Shown: positions 33,871-41,151 of the stretch, one piece after another
Layout: every line of letters begins with the position of its first letter
How positions within the stretch are numbered: the first letter of the stretch is position 1
Assembly (NCBI RefSeq): GCF_041027365.1
Contig: NZ_JBFTEH010000012.1
Coordinates: forward strand, 62,001 to 126,000
Reading direction: 5' to 3'
DNA: 64,000 nt
DNA from: VKMB-3413 sp041027365
GTDB lineage: Bacteria > Pseudomonadota > Alphaproteobacteria > Rhizobiales > Rhizobiaceae
Notes under the pieces: model-generated
Database searches by the model: none
The model's input: the letters and a program-made list of their open reading frames with translations, nothing else
What the model was told of the DNA's origin: nothing
Translations under genes and position numbers: made by a program

Positions 33871-34523
33871 CAGGCCGCGACCTTGTCGAACCAGGCGTCG
33901 AGCAGCGCGTTCGCCTGCGCGACCATCTCGCCCGCCCGGTCCGGATCGGCAAAGACCGCGGCCGCAGCGGCGACGAACTCCGCACCGGTCGAGCAGGCGG
34001 CGCCGATGCCGGCAATGTCCCGGCCGATCATCAGGATGCAGGGGATCTCGACGATCTCCGCCCACCATTCGGCCATCCGGAGGTTCTTCGGATGCACCTC
34101 GGCCGCGGCATCGCCGCCGAAGCGGCCGAAGAACAGATAGTCCGGCAGGCGCTCGCCGGCTTCCAGGGCATCGTGGCGGGTCTCGAAGCCGGAGCCGCCG
34201 ACGATCAGCTTCGGCGCGAACCGCTCGACCGCCTCGCCGAGCGCCGCGAGGTCGCCGCCGGTCAGGTGGATGCCGTCGGCCCGCAGCCGCCCGGCAGAGC
34301 GCGTGTCGTCGGCGATGACCGCGGCCGCGCCGGCCGCCTGGATCAGCGGGACAAGCTTCTCGGCGAAGCGCTGGAAGCCGTCGGCGTCGCGCCCCGCAGG
34401 ATCGAGGATCACCGAGGCGACGTCGCCGCCGGAGAGTGCGGCTTTCAGAGCCGCCTCCGCTTCGGCGTCGCCGAGCGGCGTCGTCACAAGGACCAGTCTT
34501 GGACGAATGGGATCGGCAATCAT
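33870..34523 (-). CDS. ThiE-like (thiamine phosphate synthase superfamily) protein, degenerate motifs
   Basis: A 217-residue TIM-barrel protein of the ThiE/TenI superfamily. Recognisable are RPRLVLVTTPLGDAEAEAAL, AAAVIADDTRSAGRLRADG and GIHLTGGDLAALGEAV. The motifs that bind pyrophosphate and the thiazole in true ThiE, a Ser-Thr-His-Thr run and a Pro-Thr-x-Thr-Lys loop, are replaced here by GGSGFETRHDALEAGE and FGRFGGDAAAEVHPKNL. It is therefore probably a paralogue with another role and not the main thiamine phosphate synthase. No other thi gene is nearby. ATG 34523 is preferred to 34562. Confidence 0.75.
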   Translation of the reverse strand: MIADPIRPRLVLVTTPLGDAEAEAALKAALSGGDVASVILDPAGRDADGFQRFAEKLVPLIQAAGAAAVIADDTRSAGRLRADGIHLTGGDLAALGEAVERFAPKLIVGGSGFETRHDALEAGERLPDYLFFGRFGGDAAAEVHPKNLRMAEWWAEIVEIPCILMIGRDIAGIGAACSTGAEFVAAAAAVFADPDRAGEMVAQANALLDAWFDKVAA

Positions 34524-34823
34524 GGCAGCGTTCTGATCGTTCGAGAGAATCCGGCTCGGCATGCCTCGGGGCGCCGACTGGGGCCGTCATAGCAAAGCCT
34601 GCCGCAGGCGCCAAACCACCGGTCGCGCCGGCGCCGATGGACCGGACGTGCGGCGACCGGCGCGATGAACGCCGGCTTTATGGCAGATTGCGGGCGGCCT
34701 CCCCGGCTCGCGGGTCCCGGCGCCGCCACCGTGAGGGACGGATAGACGCAGTCGGCGACGGGCGGGGCGGCGGCGGGCGGACGGCCAAGGGCAACGGCGT
34801 TGCGGCCCAGGCCCCTTGGGCCT

Positions 34824-35618
34824 ATGCAGGAAGCGTCTCCCTCCGATTCGCCCGCTCCGTTGATCACCGATCCGTTCTTCTATCTCTGCGCCGTGCCCGC
34901 GGTGTTCCTGGTCGGCCTGTCCAAGGGCGGCTTCGGCGGCACCATCGCGGTGATCGGTGTGCCGCTGATGGCCTTTGCGGTCGATCCGGTCACCGCCGCC
35001 GGCATCCTGTTGCCGATCATGGTGGTCATGGACCTGATCGGGCTCGTCGCCTGGCGCGGCCAGTTCGACCGCGGCGTCATCGTGTCGATGCTGCCCGCCG
35101 CCGTCCTCGGCATCTTCGTCGGCTATGCCGCAGCCGAGCTCGTCTCCGAGGACGGCATCCGGCTGATCCTCGGCCTGCTGGCGCTCTGGTTCGTCGCCGA
35201 CTGGGTGTTCAAGAGCCGGCACGTCACCGAGCCGAAGCCGCGCAACGGGCTCAAGGCCAAGCTCTGGGGCGCGGCCTCGGGCTTTGCGAGCTTCGTCAGC
35301 CATTCCGGCGGACCGCCCTATCAGGTCTACGTCCTGCCGCTGAAGCTTGCGCCCGCCACCTTCGCCGGCACGGCGGTGGTGTTCTTCGCCGTCGTCAACG
35401 CGGTGAAGCTCGTCCCCTATTTCCTCCTCGGCCAGTTCTCCCCCGGCAATCTCGAGACCTCCGCCGTTCTTTTGCCGCTCGCGCCGCTGGCGACGCTCAC
35501 CGGCATCTGGCTGGTGCGCCGGATCGATACGGCGGTTTTCTACAAGCTGGTCTATGCCTTCCTCGTCCCCGTCGGCCTGAAGCTCGTCTTCGACGGCGCG
35601 AGCGGCCTTCTCTCATGA
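34824..35618 (+). CDS. TauE/SafE family sulfite exporter-type membrane protein
   Basis: A 264-residue protein with about eight TM helices in two homologous halves. The first half contains the family motif VFLVGLSKGGFGGTIAVIGV and the second GFASFVSHSGGPPYQVYVLP, each with the typical G-x-GGG/S-GGPP turn. The family exports sulfite, sulfoacetate or other small organic anions; the substrate here is unknown. I chose ATG 34824, as the upstream codons are Pro/Arg-rich. It is divergent from the ThiE-like gene with about 300 bp between, in which I see nothing else. The acyl-CoA synthetase gene follows at 64 bp. Confidence 0.85.
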   Translation: MQEASPSDSPAPLITDPFFYLCAVPAVFLVGLSKGGFGGTIAVIGVPLMAFAVDPVTAAGILLPIMVVMDLIGLVAWRGQFDRGVIVSMLPAAVLGIFVGYAAAELVSEDGIRLILGLLALWFVADWVFKSRHVTEPKPRNGLKAKLWGAASGFASFVSHSGGPPYQVYVLPLKLAPATFAGTAVVFFAVVNAVKLVPYFLLGQFSPGNLETSAVLLPLAPLATLTGIWLVRRIDTAVFYKLVYAFLVPVGLKLVFDGASGLLS

Positions 35619-35682
35619 CGATCGCCGCGCGATCGCCTATACGGGAGGAGGAGGAACCGACGCAGATCGGACGGGAGGACGC

Positions 35683-37314
35683 ATGGGCATCTACGACGAC
35701 AACCTCGACCGCAACGCGGCGAACTACCAGCCGCTGACGCCGCTGACCTTTCTGGCGCGGGCAGCGCTCGTCCATCCGGACCGGATGGCGATCGTCCACG
35801 GCGCGCTGCGCCGCAGCTATGCCGAGTTCTACGCCCGCTCGCGCCGTCTCGCTTCGGCGCTCGCCGCGGCCGGCGTGAAGCGCGGCGAGACGGTGGCCGC
35901 GATGCTCTCCAACACGCCGGCGATGCTTGAGGCCCATCACGGCGTGCCGATGGCGGGGGCCGTGCTTCTGTCGATCAACACCCGGCTCGACGCCGACATC
36001 ATCGCCTTCCAGCTCGACCATTCCGAAGCCAAGGCGGTGATCGTCGACCGGGAATTCTCGTCCGTCATGGCCGCGGCGCTGGCGAAGGCGGCGGTGAAGC
36101 CGCTGGTGATCGACTATGACGACCCGGAGTTTCCCGAGGACGCGCCGGCGACGAAGGGCGAGGCCATCGGCAGCACCGAATACGAGGCGTTTCTGGCGAC
36201 GGGCGAACCGGACTTCGCCTGGCTGATGCCGCAGGACGAGTGGGACGCGATCTCGCTGAACTACACGTCGGGGACGACGGGCAATCCGAAGGGCGTCGTC
36301 TACCACCATCGCGGCGCGGCGCTGATGGGCTATGCCAACCTCGTCGCTGCCGGCATGGGGCGGCACCCGGTCTATCTCTGGACCCTGCCGATGTTCCACT
36401 GCAACGGCTGGTGCTTCCCCTGGACGCTGGCCGTCGAGGCCGGCACGCATGTGTGCCTGCGCTGGGTGCGCGCGAAGGCGATGTATGACGCGATTGCCGA
36501 CCACGGCGTCACCCATCTCTGCGGCGCCCCGATCGTCATGGCGACGCTGATCAACGCCGACGCGGCCGACAAGCGCGACTTCTCCCAGACCGTCACCTTC
36601 AACACCGCCGCCGCGCCACCGCCGCAGGCGGTGCTCGCGGGCATGCGCGAGGCGGGTTTCGAGGTGACGCATCTCTACGGCCTCACCGAGACCTACGGGC
36701 CGGCGGTGGTGAACGAGTGGAAGAACGAGTGGAACGCGCTGGACGGGCCGGCGCGCGCCGCGCAGACCGCTCGGCAGGGGGTTCGCTATCCGGCGCTGGA
36801 GGACCTGTCGGTGCGCGATCCGGAGACGATGGAAGAGGTGCCGGCGGACGGCGAGACGATCGGCGAGGTGATGTTCCGCGGCAATATCGTCATGCGCGGC
36901 TATCTGAAGAACCCGCAGGCCTCGGCCGAGGCGTTCCGTGGCGGCTGGTTCCACTCCGGCGACCTCGGAGTGATGCATGACGACGGCTATATCGAGCTGA
37001 AGGACCGCGCCAAGGACATCATCATTTCGGGCGGCGAGAACATCTCCTCGATCGAGGTCGAGAACGCGCTCTACCAGCACCCGGCGGTGCAGACGGCGGC
37101 GGTGGTGGCGATGCCGGACGAGAAATGGGGAGAGACCCCGGTCGCCTTCGTGGAACTGAAGCCGGGGCGGGAGGCGAGCGAGGCGGAGCTCCTCGCGCAT
37201 TGCCGCGAGCGGCTGGCAAAGTTCAAATGTCCGAAGGCGGTGCGCTTCGCCGAGGTGCCGAAGACCTCGACCGGCAAGATCCAGAAATACGTCCTGCGCA
37301 AGATGGTGGGCTGA
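35683..37314 (+). CDS. AMP-dependent acyl-CoA synthetase
   Basis: A 543-residue adenylate-forming enzyme that activates a fatty or short-chain acid with ATP and CoA. The motifs are YTSGTTGNPKGVVYHH (P-loop, A3), HLYGLTETYGP (A5), WFHSGDLGVMHDDGYIELKD (A7/A8 hinge) and KTSTGKIQK with the catalytic Lys (A10). The N-terminal MGIYDDNLDRNAANYQPLTP is typical of the medium-chain/methylmercaptopropionate-CoA ligase branch, so the substrate is uncertain. It lies 64 bp downstream of a TauE gene on the same strand. Confidence 0.92.
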   Translation: MGIYDDNLDRNAANYQPLTPLTFLARAALVHPDRMAIVHGALRRSYAEFYARSRRLASALAAAGVKRGETVAAMLSNTPAMLEAHHGVPMAGAVLLSINTRLDADIIAFQLDHSEAKAVIVDREFSSVMAAALAKAAVKPLVIDYDDPEFPEDAPATKGEAIGSTEYEAFLATGEPDFAWLMPQDEWDAISLNYTSGTTGNPKGVVYHHRGAALMGYANLVAAGMGRHPVYLWTLPMFHCNGWCFPWTLAVEAGTHVCLRWVRAKAMYDAIADHGVTHLCGAPIVMATLINADAADKRDFSQTVTFNTAAAPPPQAVLAGMREAGFEVTHLYGLTETYGPAVVNEWKNEWNALDGPARAAQTARQGVRYPALEDLSVRDPETMEEVPADGETIGEVMFRGNIVMRGYLKNPQASAEAFRGGWFHSGDLGVMHDDGYIELKDRAKDIIISGGENISSIEVENALYQHPAVQTAAVVAMPDEKWGETPVAFVELKPGREASEAELLAHCRERLAKFKCPKAVRFAEVPKTSTGKIQKYVLRKMVG

Positions 37315-37459
37315 CATGCCGGCAGCTTGTCCGGCAGCGTCACCGGCCGGCGCGGGGCCGGAATGGTCAGGCAGAGGGACGGCAGACTGCGCCGCGGGGC
37401 CGCCGGTTCGAGCGGCGTGGCCGGACGCGGCCGAAGGACCGCGCCCGGCGGGACTTCGA

Positions 37460-37636
37460 TCAGTGGCTGGACTTCCTCAGTCGCTCGATCTCTTCCTTGA
37501 GCTTGAGCTTCCTGCGCTTCATCTCCTTGATCTCCGTATCGCTCATGGCCGGCTTCGCCGCCAGGGCTTCCGCGATCTCGTGATCGAGGGCCGAATGGCG
37601 CTGTTCCAGCGTCGAGATATGGGTATTCAAGGACAT
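37460..37636 (-). CDS. YdcH/DUF465-like small protein
   Basis: A 58-residue charged helical protein of the YdcH (DUF465) family, function unknown. It starts MSLNTHISTLEQRHSALDHE and ends with the family-typical MKRRKLKLKEEIERLR. ATG 37636 is chosen because the frame upstream carries no family residues. It is divergent from a second YdcH-like gene across 211 bp. Confidence 0.85.
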   Translation of the reverse strand: MSLNTHISTLEQRHSALDHEIAEALAAKPAMSDTEIKEMKRRKLKLKEEIERLRKSSH

Positions 37637-37847
37637 GGGCTTCTCCCTTCCTGATTGGTGTCCCGGCACGCCCGACAGAGCCGTGACTAGACGTTGCGAG
37701 CGTGTCATAAAACTGAAGCAGTGTCGAATGACGAAAGTTCGATCGGAAAGCGGCGATTTGCTTGGCGTTTACAATTCGTGAAGGCTGAAGCGGCGAGGGT
37801 CGGAGCGGCCTGAAACGGTTGGCGTGCAAGCGTTCGAAAGGGCAGGA

Positions 37848-38051
37848 ATGGGCGAACAGGAACAGGCGGCACTGAGGCTGGAAGTGGCGCGTCTGCGGCA
37901 GGAACACGCCGACTTCGACGTCGCCGTCAACGCCATGGAAGCCGTCGGCGCCGACCGGCTGCGGATCCAGCGGATGAAGAAGAAGAAACTGGCGATCAAG
38001 GATCACCTGCAGGATCTGGAGGACCAGATCATCCCCGACATCATCGCATGA
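37848..38051 (+). CDS. YdcH/DUF465-like small protein, second copy
   Basis: A 67-residue coiled-coil-like protein related to the gene at 37460-37636. The shared core is RMKKKKLAIKDHLQDLED, but the N-terminal half differs. A GTG at 37824 is an alternative start; ATG 37848 follows an AGGGCAGGA sequence. It is 10 bp upstream of purE and probably in its transcript. Function unknown. Confidence 0.8.
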   Translation: MGEQEQAALRLEVARLRQEHADFDVAVNAMEAVGADRLRIQRMKKKKLAIKDHLQDLEDQIIPDIIA

Positions 38052-38061
38052 GCCGGCCGTC

Positions 38062-38550
38062 ATGAATCCGCCCGTCGCCATCATCATGGGCAGCCAGTCC
38101 GACTGGGCCGTGATGAAGAATGCCGCCGAGACGCTGGATACGCTCGGCATCTCCTACGACGCCCGAATCGTCTCGGCGCACCGCACGCCGGAGCGGCTCT
38201 ACGACTTCGCCCGGGGCGCCAGGGCCGCCGGCTTCAAGCTGATCATTGCCGGGGCCGGCGGCGCCGCGCATCTGCCGGGCATGACCGCGGCGCTGACGCC
38301 CCTGCCCGTCTTCGGCGTGCCGGTCGAGAGCCGCGCGCTGTCGGGCAAGGACAGCCTGTTGTCGATCGTGCAGATGCCGGCGGGCGTCCCGGTCGGAACG
38401 CTCGCCATCGGCCGTGCCGGCGCAGTCAACGCCGCGCTCCTGGCGGCGAGCGTTCTTGCCCTCTCCGACGAAGCGCTGGCGGCGCGGCTGGACGCCTGGC
38501 GACAGGCCCAGACGGAGGCGGTCGCCGACGCGCCGCGGGACGAGCCATGA
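38062..38550 (+). CDS. purE: N5-carboxyaminoimidazole ribonucleotide mutase PurE
   Basis: PurE converts N5-CAIR to CAIR in purine synthesis. The 162-residue class I enzyme shows VAIIMGSQSDWAVMKNAAE, RIVSAHRTPERLYDFA (active-site His) and IIAGAGGAAHLPGMTAAL, and ends in a diverged helix. The purK ATG overlaps its stop (38547-38550), so the two are coupled. This matches the two-step PurK-PurE route. Confidence 0.97.
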   Translation: MNPPVAIIMGSQSDWAVMKNAAETLDTLGISYDARIVSAHRTPERLYDFARGARAAGFKLIIAGAGGAAHLPGMTAALTPLPVFGVPVESRALSGKDSLLSIVQMPAGVPVGTLAIGRAGAVNAALLAASVLALSDEALAARLDAWRQAQTEAVADAPRDEP

Positions 38551-39653
38551 GCGCTGCGCCCCTGCCCTCCCTCAAGCCCGGCGCGACGATCGGCATCGTC
38601 GGCGGCGGCCAGCTCGGCCGGATGCTCGCGATGGCGGCGGCGCGCTTCGGCTACCACGTCCTCGTGCTCGATCCCGACCCCGCCTGCCCCGCCGCGCAGG
38701 TGGCGAGCGAGGTGCTCGTTGGCGCCTATGACGATCGCCGGCTGCTGGCCGAGCTTGCCGAGCGCTCCGACGTCCTGACCTACGAGTTCGAGAACGTCGC
38801 CGTCGAGCCGCTACGCGCGGCGATCGGGAAGACGCCGGTGTTCCCGCCGGCGCAAGCGCTGGAGGTCTCGCAGGACCGCGTCGTCGAGAAGGCCTTCCTC
38901 AACGGGATCGGCGTTGCGACCGCCGACTGGCGCGCGATCGATTCGGTCGACGAGCTGGAGCATGCGCTGTTCGAGCTGAAGAGCGACTGCATCCTGAAGA
39001 CCCGCCGCTTCGGCTACGACGGCAAGGGCCAGGCGATGATCCGCGCCAGCGGCCCCTATGCCAGCGCCTTCGAGCAGATCGGCAACGTGCCAGCGATCCT
39101 GGAGAAGAAGGTGCCCTTCGCCTTCGAGTGCTCGGTCATCGCGGCGCGCGGGCAGGACGGTAGCGTCGTCGCCTACGACCCGGCACAGAACGTCCACAGC
39201 CTCGGCATCCTCAACACCTCCACCGTGCCCGGCCGGGTGACGGCCGCGGTGGCGGAGAGCGCCAGGGCGATCGCCGCGACGATCCTCGAGAAGCTGGACT
39301 ATGTCGGCGTCATCGGCGTCGAGTTCTTCGTCGGCCACGACGGCACGCTGCTCGTCAACGAGATCGCGCCGCGCGTCCACAACAGCGGCCACTGGACGGA
39401 AGCGGCCTGCACCGTCTCGCAGTTCGAGCAGCATGTCCGGGCGATCGCCGGCCTGCCGCTGGGGACGACGCAGCGACATGCGGACTGCGTGATGGAAAAC
39501 CTCATCGGCGAGGACGTGAACCGCTTCGATTCGCTCGTCGCGGCGCCCGGCGCCGTGCTGCACCTCTACGGCAAGGCGACCGTGCGGCGCGGGCGGAAGA
39601 TGGGCCACGTCACCTTCCTGAAGCCGCTGAGGCAAGGCGATGTGACGGGTTGA
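38547..39653 (+). CDS. purK: N5-carboxyaminoimidazole ribonucleotide synthase PurK
   Basis: PurK makes N5-CAIR from AIR, ATP and bicarbonate. The 368-residue ATP-grasp protein has the N-terminal GIVGGGQLGRMLAMAAARFG, the QDRVVEKAFLNGIGVATADW helix, TRRFGYDGKGQAMI, VEFFVGHDGTLLVNEIAPR and HNSGHWTEAACTVSQFEQHV, which together cover all ATP-grasp elements. It is coupled to purE and followed by a promoter/hairpin region before rpmJ. Confidence 0.96.
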   Translation: MSAAPLPSLKPGATIGIVGGGQLGRMLAMAAARFGYHVLVLDPDPACPAAQVASEVLVGAYDDRRLLAELAERSDVLTYEFENVAVEPLRAAIGKTPVFPPAQALEVSQDRVVEKAFLNGIGVATADWRAIDSVDELEHALFELKSDCILKTRRFGYDGKGQAMIRASGPYASAFEQIGNVPAILEKKVPFAFECSVIAARGQDGSVVAYDPAQNVHSLGILNTSTVPGRVTAAVAESARAIAATILEKLDYVGVIGVEFFVGHDGTLLVNEIAPRVHNSGHWTEAACTVSQFEQHVRAIAGLPLGTTQRHADCVMENLIGEDVNRFDSLVAAPGAVLHLYGKATVRRGRKMGHVTFLKPLRQGDVTG

Positions 39654-39680
39654 AGAAGCCCGCGAGATCCGCTGGCGACG

Positions 39681-39709
39681 TTGACAAGCAGGGCTTCCGC
39701 GGCTATTTC
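39681..39709 (+). promoter_or_regulatory. Candidate rpmJ promoter
   Basis: TTGACA (39681-39686) and TATTTC (39704-39709) are spaced by exactly 17 bp, 28 bp past the purK stop. This is one of the best consensus matches in the window. Transcription would start near 39716, directly in front of a terminator-like hairpin. Confidence 0.6.
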
Positions 39710-39723
39710 CAGCGCCTATCAGG

Positions 39724-39747
39724 GCGCGCCCGCAACGGCGCGCTTTT
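39724..39747 (+). terminator. Hairpin with T4 run: purK terminator or rpmJ leader attenuator
   Basis: A perfect 7-bp stem GCGCGCC/GGCGCGC with a 6-nt loop is followed by TTTT. It lies 70 bp after purK and 8-10 bp after the predicted rpmJ transcription start. It could end purEK transcripts, or act as an attenuator within the rpmJ leader. Confidence 0.6.
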
Positions 39748-39778
39748 CATTATCCATGCGGCGGAACGGAAAGGGATC

Positions 39779-39796
39779 CGATCGTCGCGACGATCG
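39779..39796. other. 18-bp perfect palindrome before rpmJ
   Basis: CGATCGTCG and CGACGATCG form a perfect 18-bp palindrome that ends 13 bp before the rpmJ ATG, next to its ribosome binding region (GGTGAAG). It could be an operator or a leader RNA fold. Confidence 0.5.
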
Positions 39797-39809
39797 ATCC
39801 GGTGAAGTC

Positions 39810-39935
39810 ATGAAGATCAAGAACTCGCTCAAGGCCCTGAAGTCCCGTCACCGCGCCAACCGCATGGTGCGCCGCAAGGGCCGCATCTACATCATCAACA
39901 AGCAGGCTCCGCGCTTCAAGGCCCGCCAGGGCTGA
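39810..39935 (+). CDS. rpmJ: 50S ribosomal protein L36, zinc-free type
   Basis: L36 is the smallest protein of the large subunit. The 41-residue product begins MKIKNSLKALKSRHRANRMV and is highly basic. It lacks the Cys/His zinc ligands of the C+ form, so it is the C-minus (YkgO-type) paralogue that is standard in Alphaproteobacteria. ATG 39810 is preceded by GGTGAAG. The gene stands alone with its own promoter and terminator, not in a ribosomal operon. Confidence 0.95.
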   Translation: MKIKNSLKALKSRHRANRMVRRKGRIYIINKQAPRFKARQG

Positions 39936-39981
39936 GGCGCCGCGGCACCCGCGACGAGCGGGGGCCAGCGCAGGAGACCGA

Positions 39982-40016
39982 ATCCTGGCTGCGGTTGCCG
40001 CGGCCGGGATTTTTTC
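39982..40016 (+). terminator. Rho-independent terminator after rpmJ
   Basis: A 13-bp stem with two G-T type mismatches (ATCCTGGCTGCGG against CCGCGGCCGGGAT) and a 3-nt loop is followed by TTTTTT. Confidence 0.85.
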
Positions 40017-40092
40017 CGTTGTCATGATGCCCGATGCCGCATTCACCGCTTTGTCAGTTTGACGGCGGCACGAGGAGGCTTAGCCTCGGTCC

Positions 40093-40854
40093 ATGCGCCT
40101 CCAACCGATTCCGTTCCTGGCCGCTCTCGCCCTTCTCGCCGGCAGTCCCCTGCCGGTTCTCGCGCAGCAGGCCGCGCCGCTGACCGATCCGGCTCCCGAT
40201 GCTCCGGATTCAGCCCCGGCACCCGGCGACCGGTCGCCGATGATCGTCCCGGCGCCGGACGACGATCCCGAACCCGCCCCCGACGCGTTCGGGAGCCCGG
40301 TGTCTGAGGACGACAATCCGGCCGAAGCGATCGCCGACCAGGCCGATGCGGCCATGCGCCACGACGAGACGCGCGAGGCGATGATCGACCGGCTGTTCGG
40401 CGAGTTGAAGCGTACCGCCGACGAAACCAAGGCCGCGCATATCGCCGCGCGGATCGAGCGCGAGTGGCGGCACAGCGGCAGCGCCACCGTCGACCTCCTG
40501 ATGGCGCGGGCGGCCGAGGCGATGATCGACAAGAACACGGCCGCCGCCTACGACATGCTCGACCAGGCGATCGTGCTCGATCCCGCCTATGCCGAGGCCT
40601 GGAACCGGCGGGCGACGCTCAGCTTCACGACCGACGACTGGGGCAAGTCGATCGCCGACATCGAGCAGACGCTCGCCCGCGAGCCGCGACACTGGGGCGC
40701 GCTGATGGGGCTGGCGACGATCCTGGAGCGGATGGATCGCAAGCCGGAGGCGCTCCAGACCTACATGAAGGTCCTCGCGATCTATCCGGCCCTGCGCTCG
40801 GCGCAGGACGCCGCCGGGCGGTTGTCCGAAGAGCTTCTCGGGCCGGCGATCTGA
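40093..40854 (+). CDS. Exported TPR-repeat protein
   Basis: A 253-residue protein with a signal peptide (PFLAALALLAGSPLPVLA, then QQAAPL), a Pro/Asp-rich linker of about 45 residues and at least three tetratricopeptide units in the C-terminal half: AAAYDMLDQAIVLDPAYAEA, DWGKSIADIEQTLAREPRHW and PEALQTYMKVLAIYP. It is a secreted or periplasmic protein-interaction module; the partner is unknown. It is monocistronic and converges with pyk over 297 bp, where a hairpin is the only feature I see. Confidence 0.85.
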   Translation: MRLQPIPFLAALALLAGSPLPVLAQQAAPLTDPAPDAPDSAPAPGDRSPMIVPAPDDDPEPAPDAFGSPVSEDDNPAEAIADQADAAMRHDETREAMIDRLFGELKRTADETKAAHIAARIEREWRHSGSATVDLLMARAAEAMIDKNTAAAYDMLDQAIVLDPAYAEAWNRRATLSFTTDDWGKSIADIEQTLAREPRHWGALMGLATILERMDRKPEALQTYMKVLAIYPALRSAQDAAGRLSEELLGPAI

Positions 40855-40986
40855 GTCGCCCGCTCACGGGTGCGGCGCCGGTTGGGGACTGCGGAACGGC
40901 GGGCCGGCATAGCGTCCCCGGCAGAAAACGATCCGAGAATAAAGCCCGCGAGCGCTGTGCCCGCGGCTTCATTGTTGAAGGCATCG

Positions 40987-41022
40987 GCGCGGAAATGGCG
41001 TCGGGAATCGCCCTTTCCGCGC
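40987..41022. other. Long hairpin between the convergent TPR and pyk genes
   Basis: Two arms, GCGCGGAAA and TTTCCGCGC, continue after one mismatch into GGCG and CGCC around an 8-nt loop. There is no T-run on either strand. It may be a bidirectional termination or processing signal. Confidence 0.45.
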
Positions 41023-41151
41023 GAAAGCTCGGTCGAACCCGCCGCCGGTGGCGCCGCGATCCTGTCCAGCCGGACCTTCGCCGGAACAAGGACAGCTCGG
41101 CGCGGCCGCGACGGAAGGACGAGACCGGGATGGGCCGGCTGCCGCAGCGCC

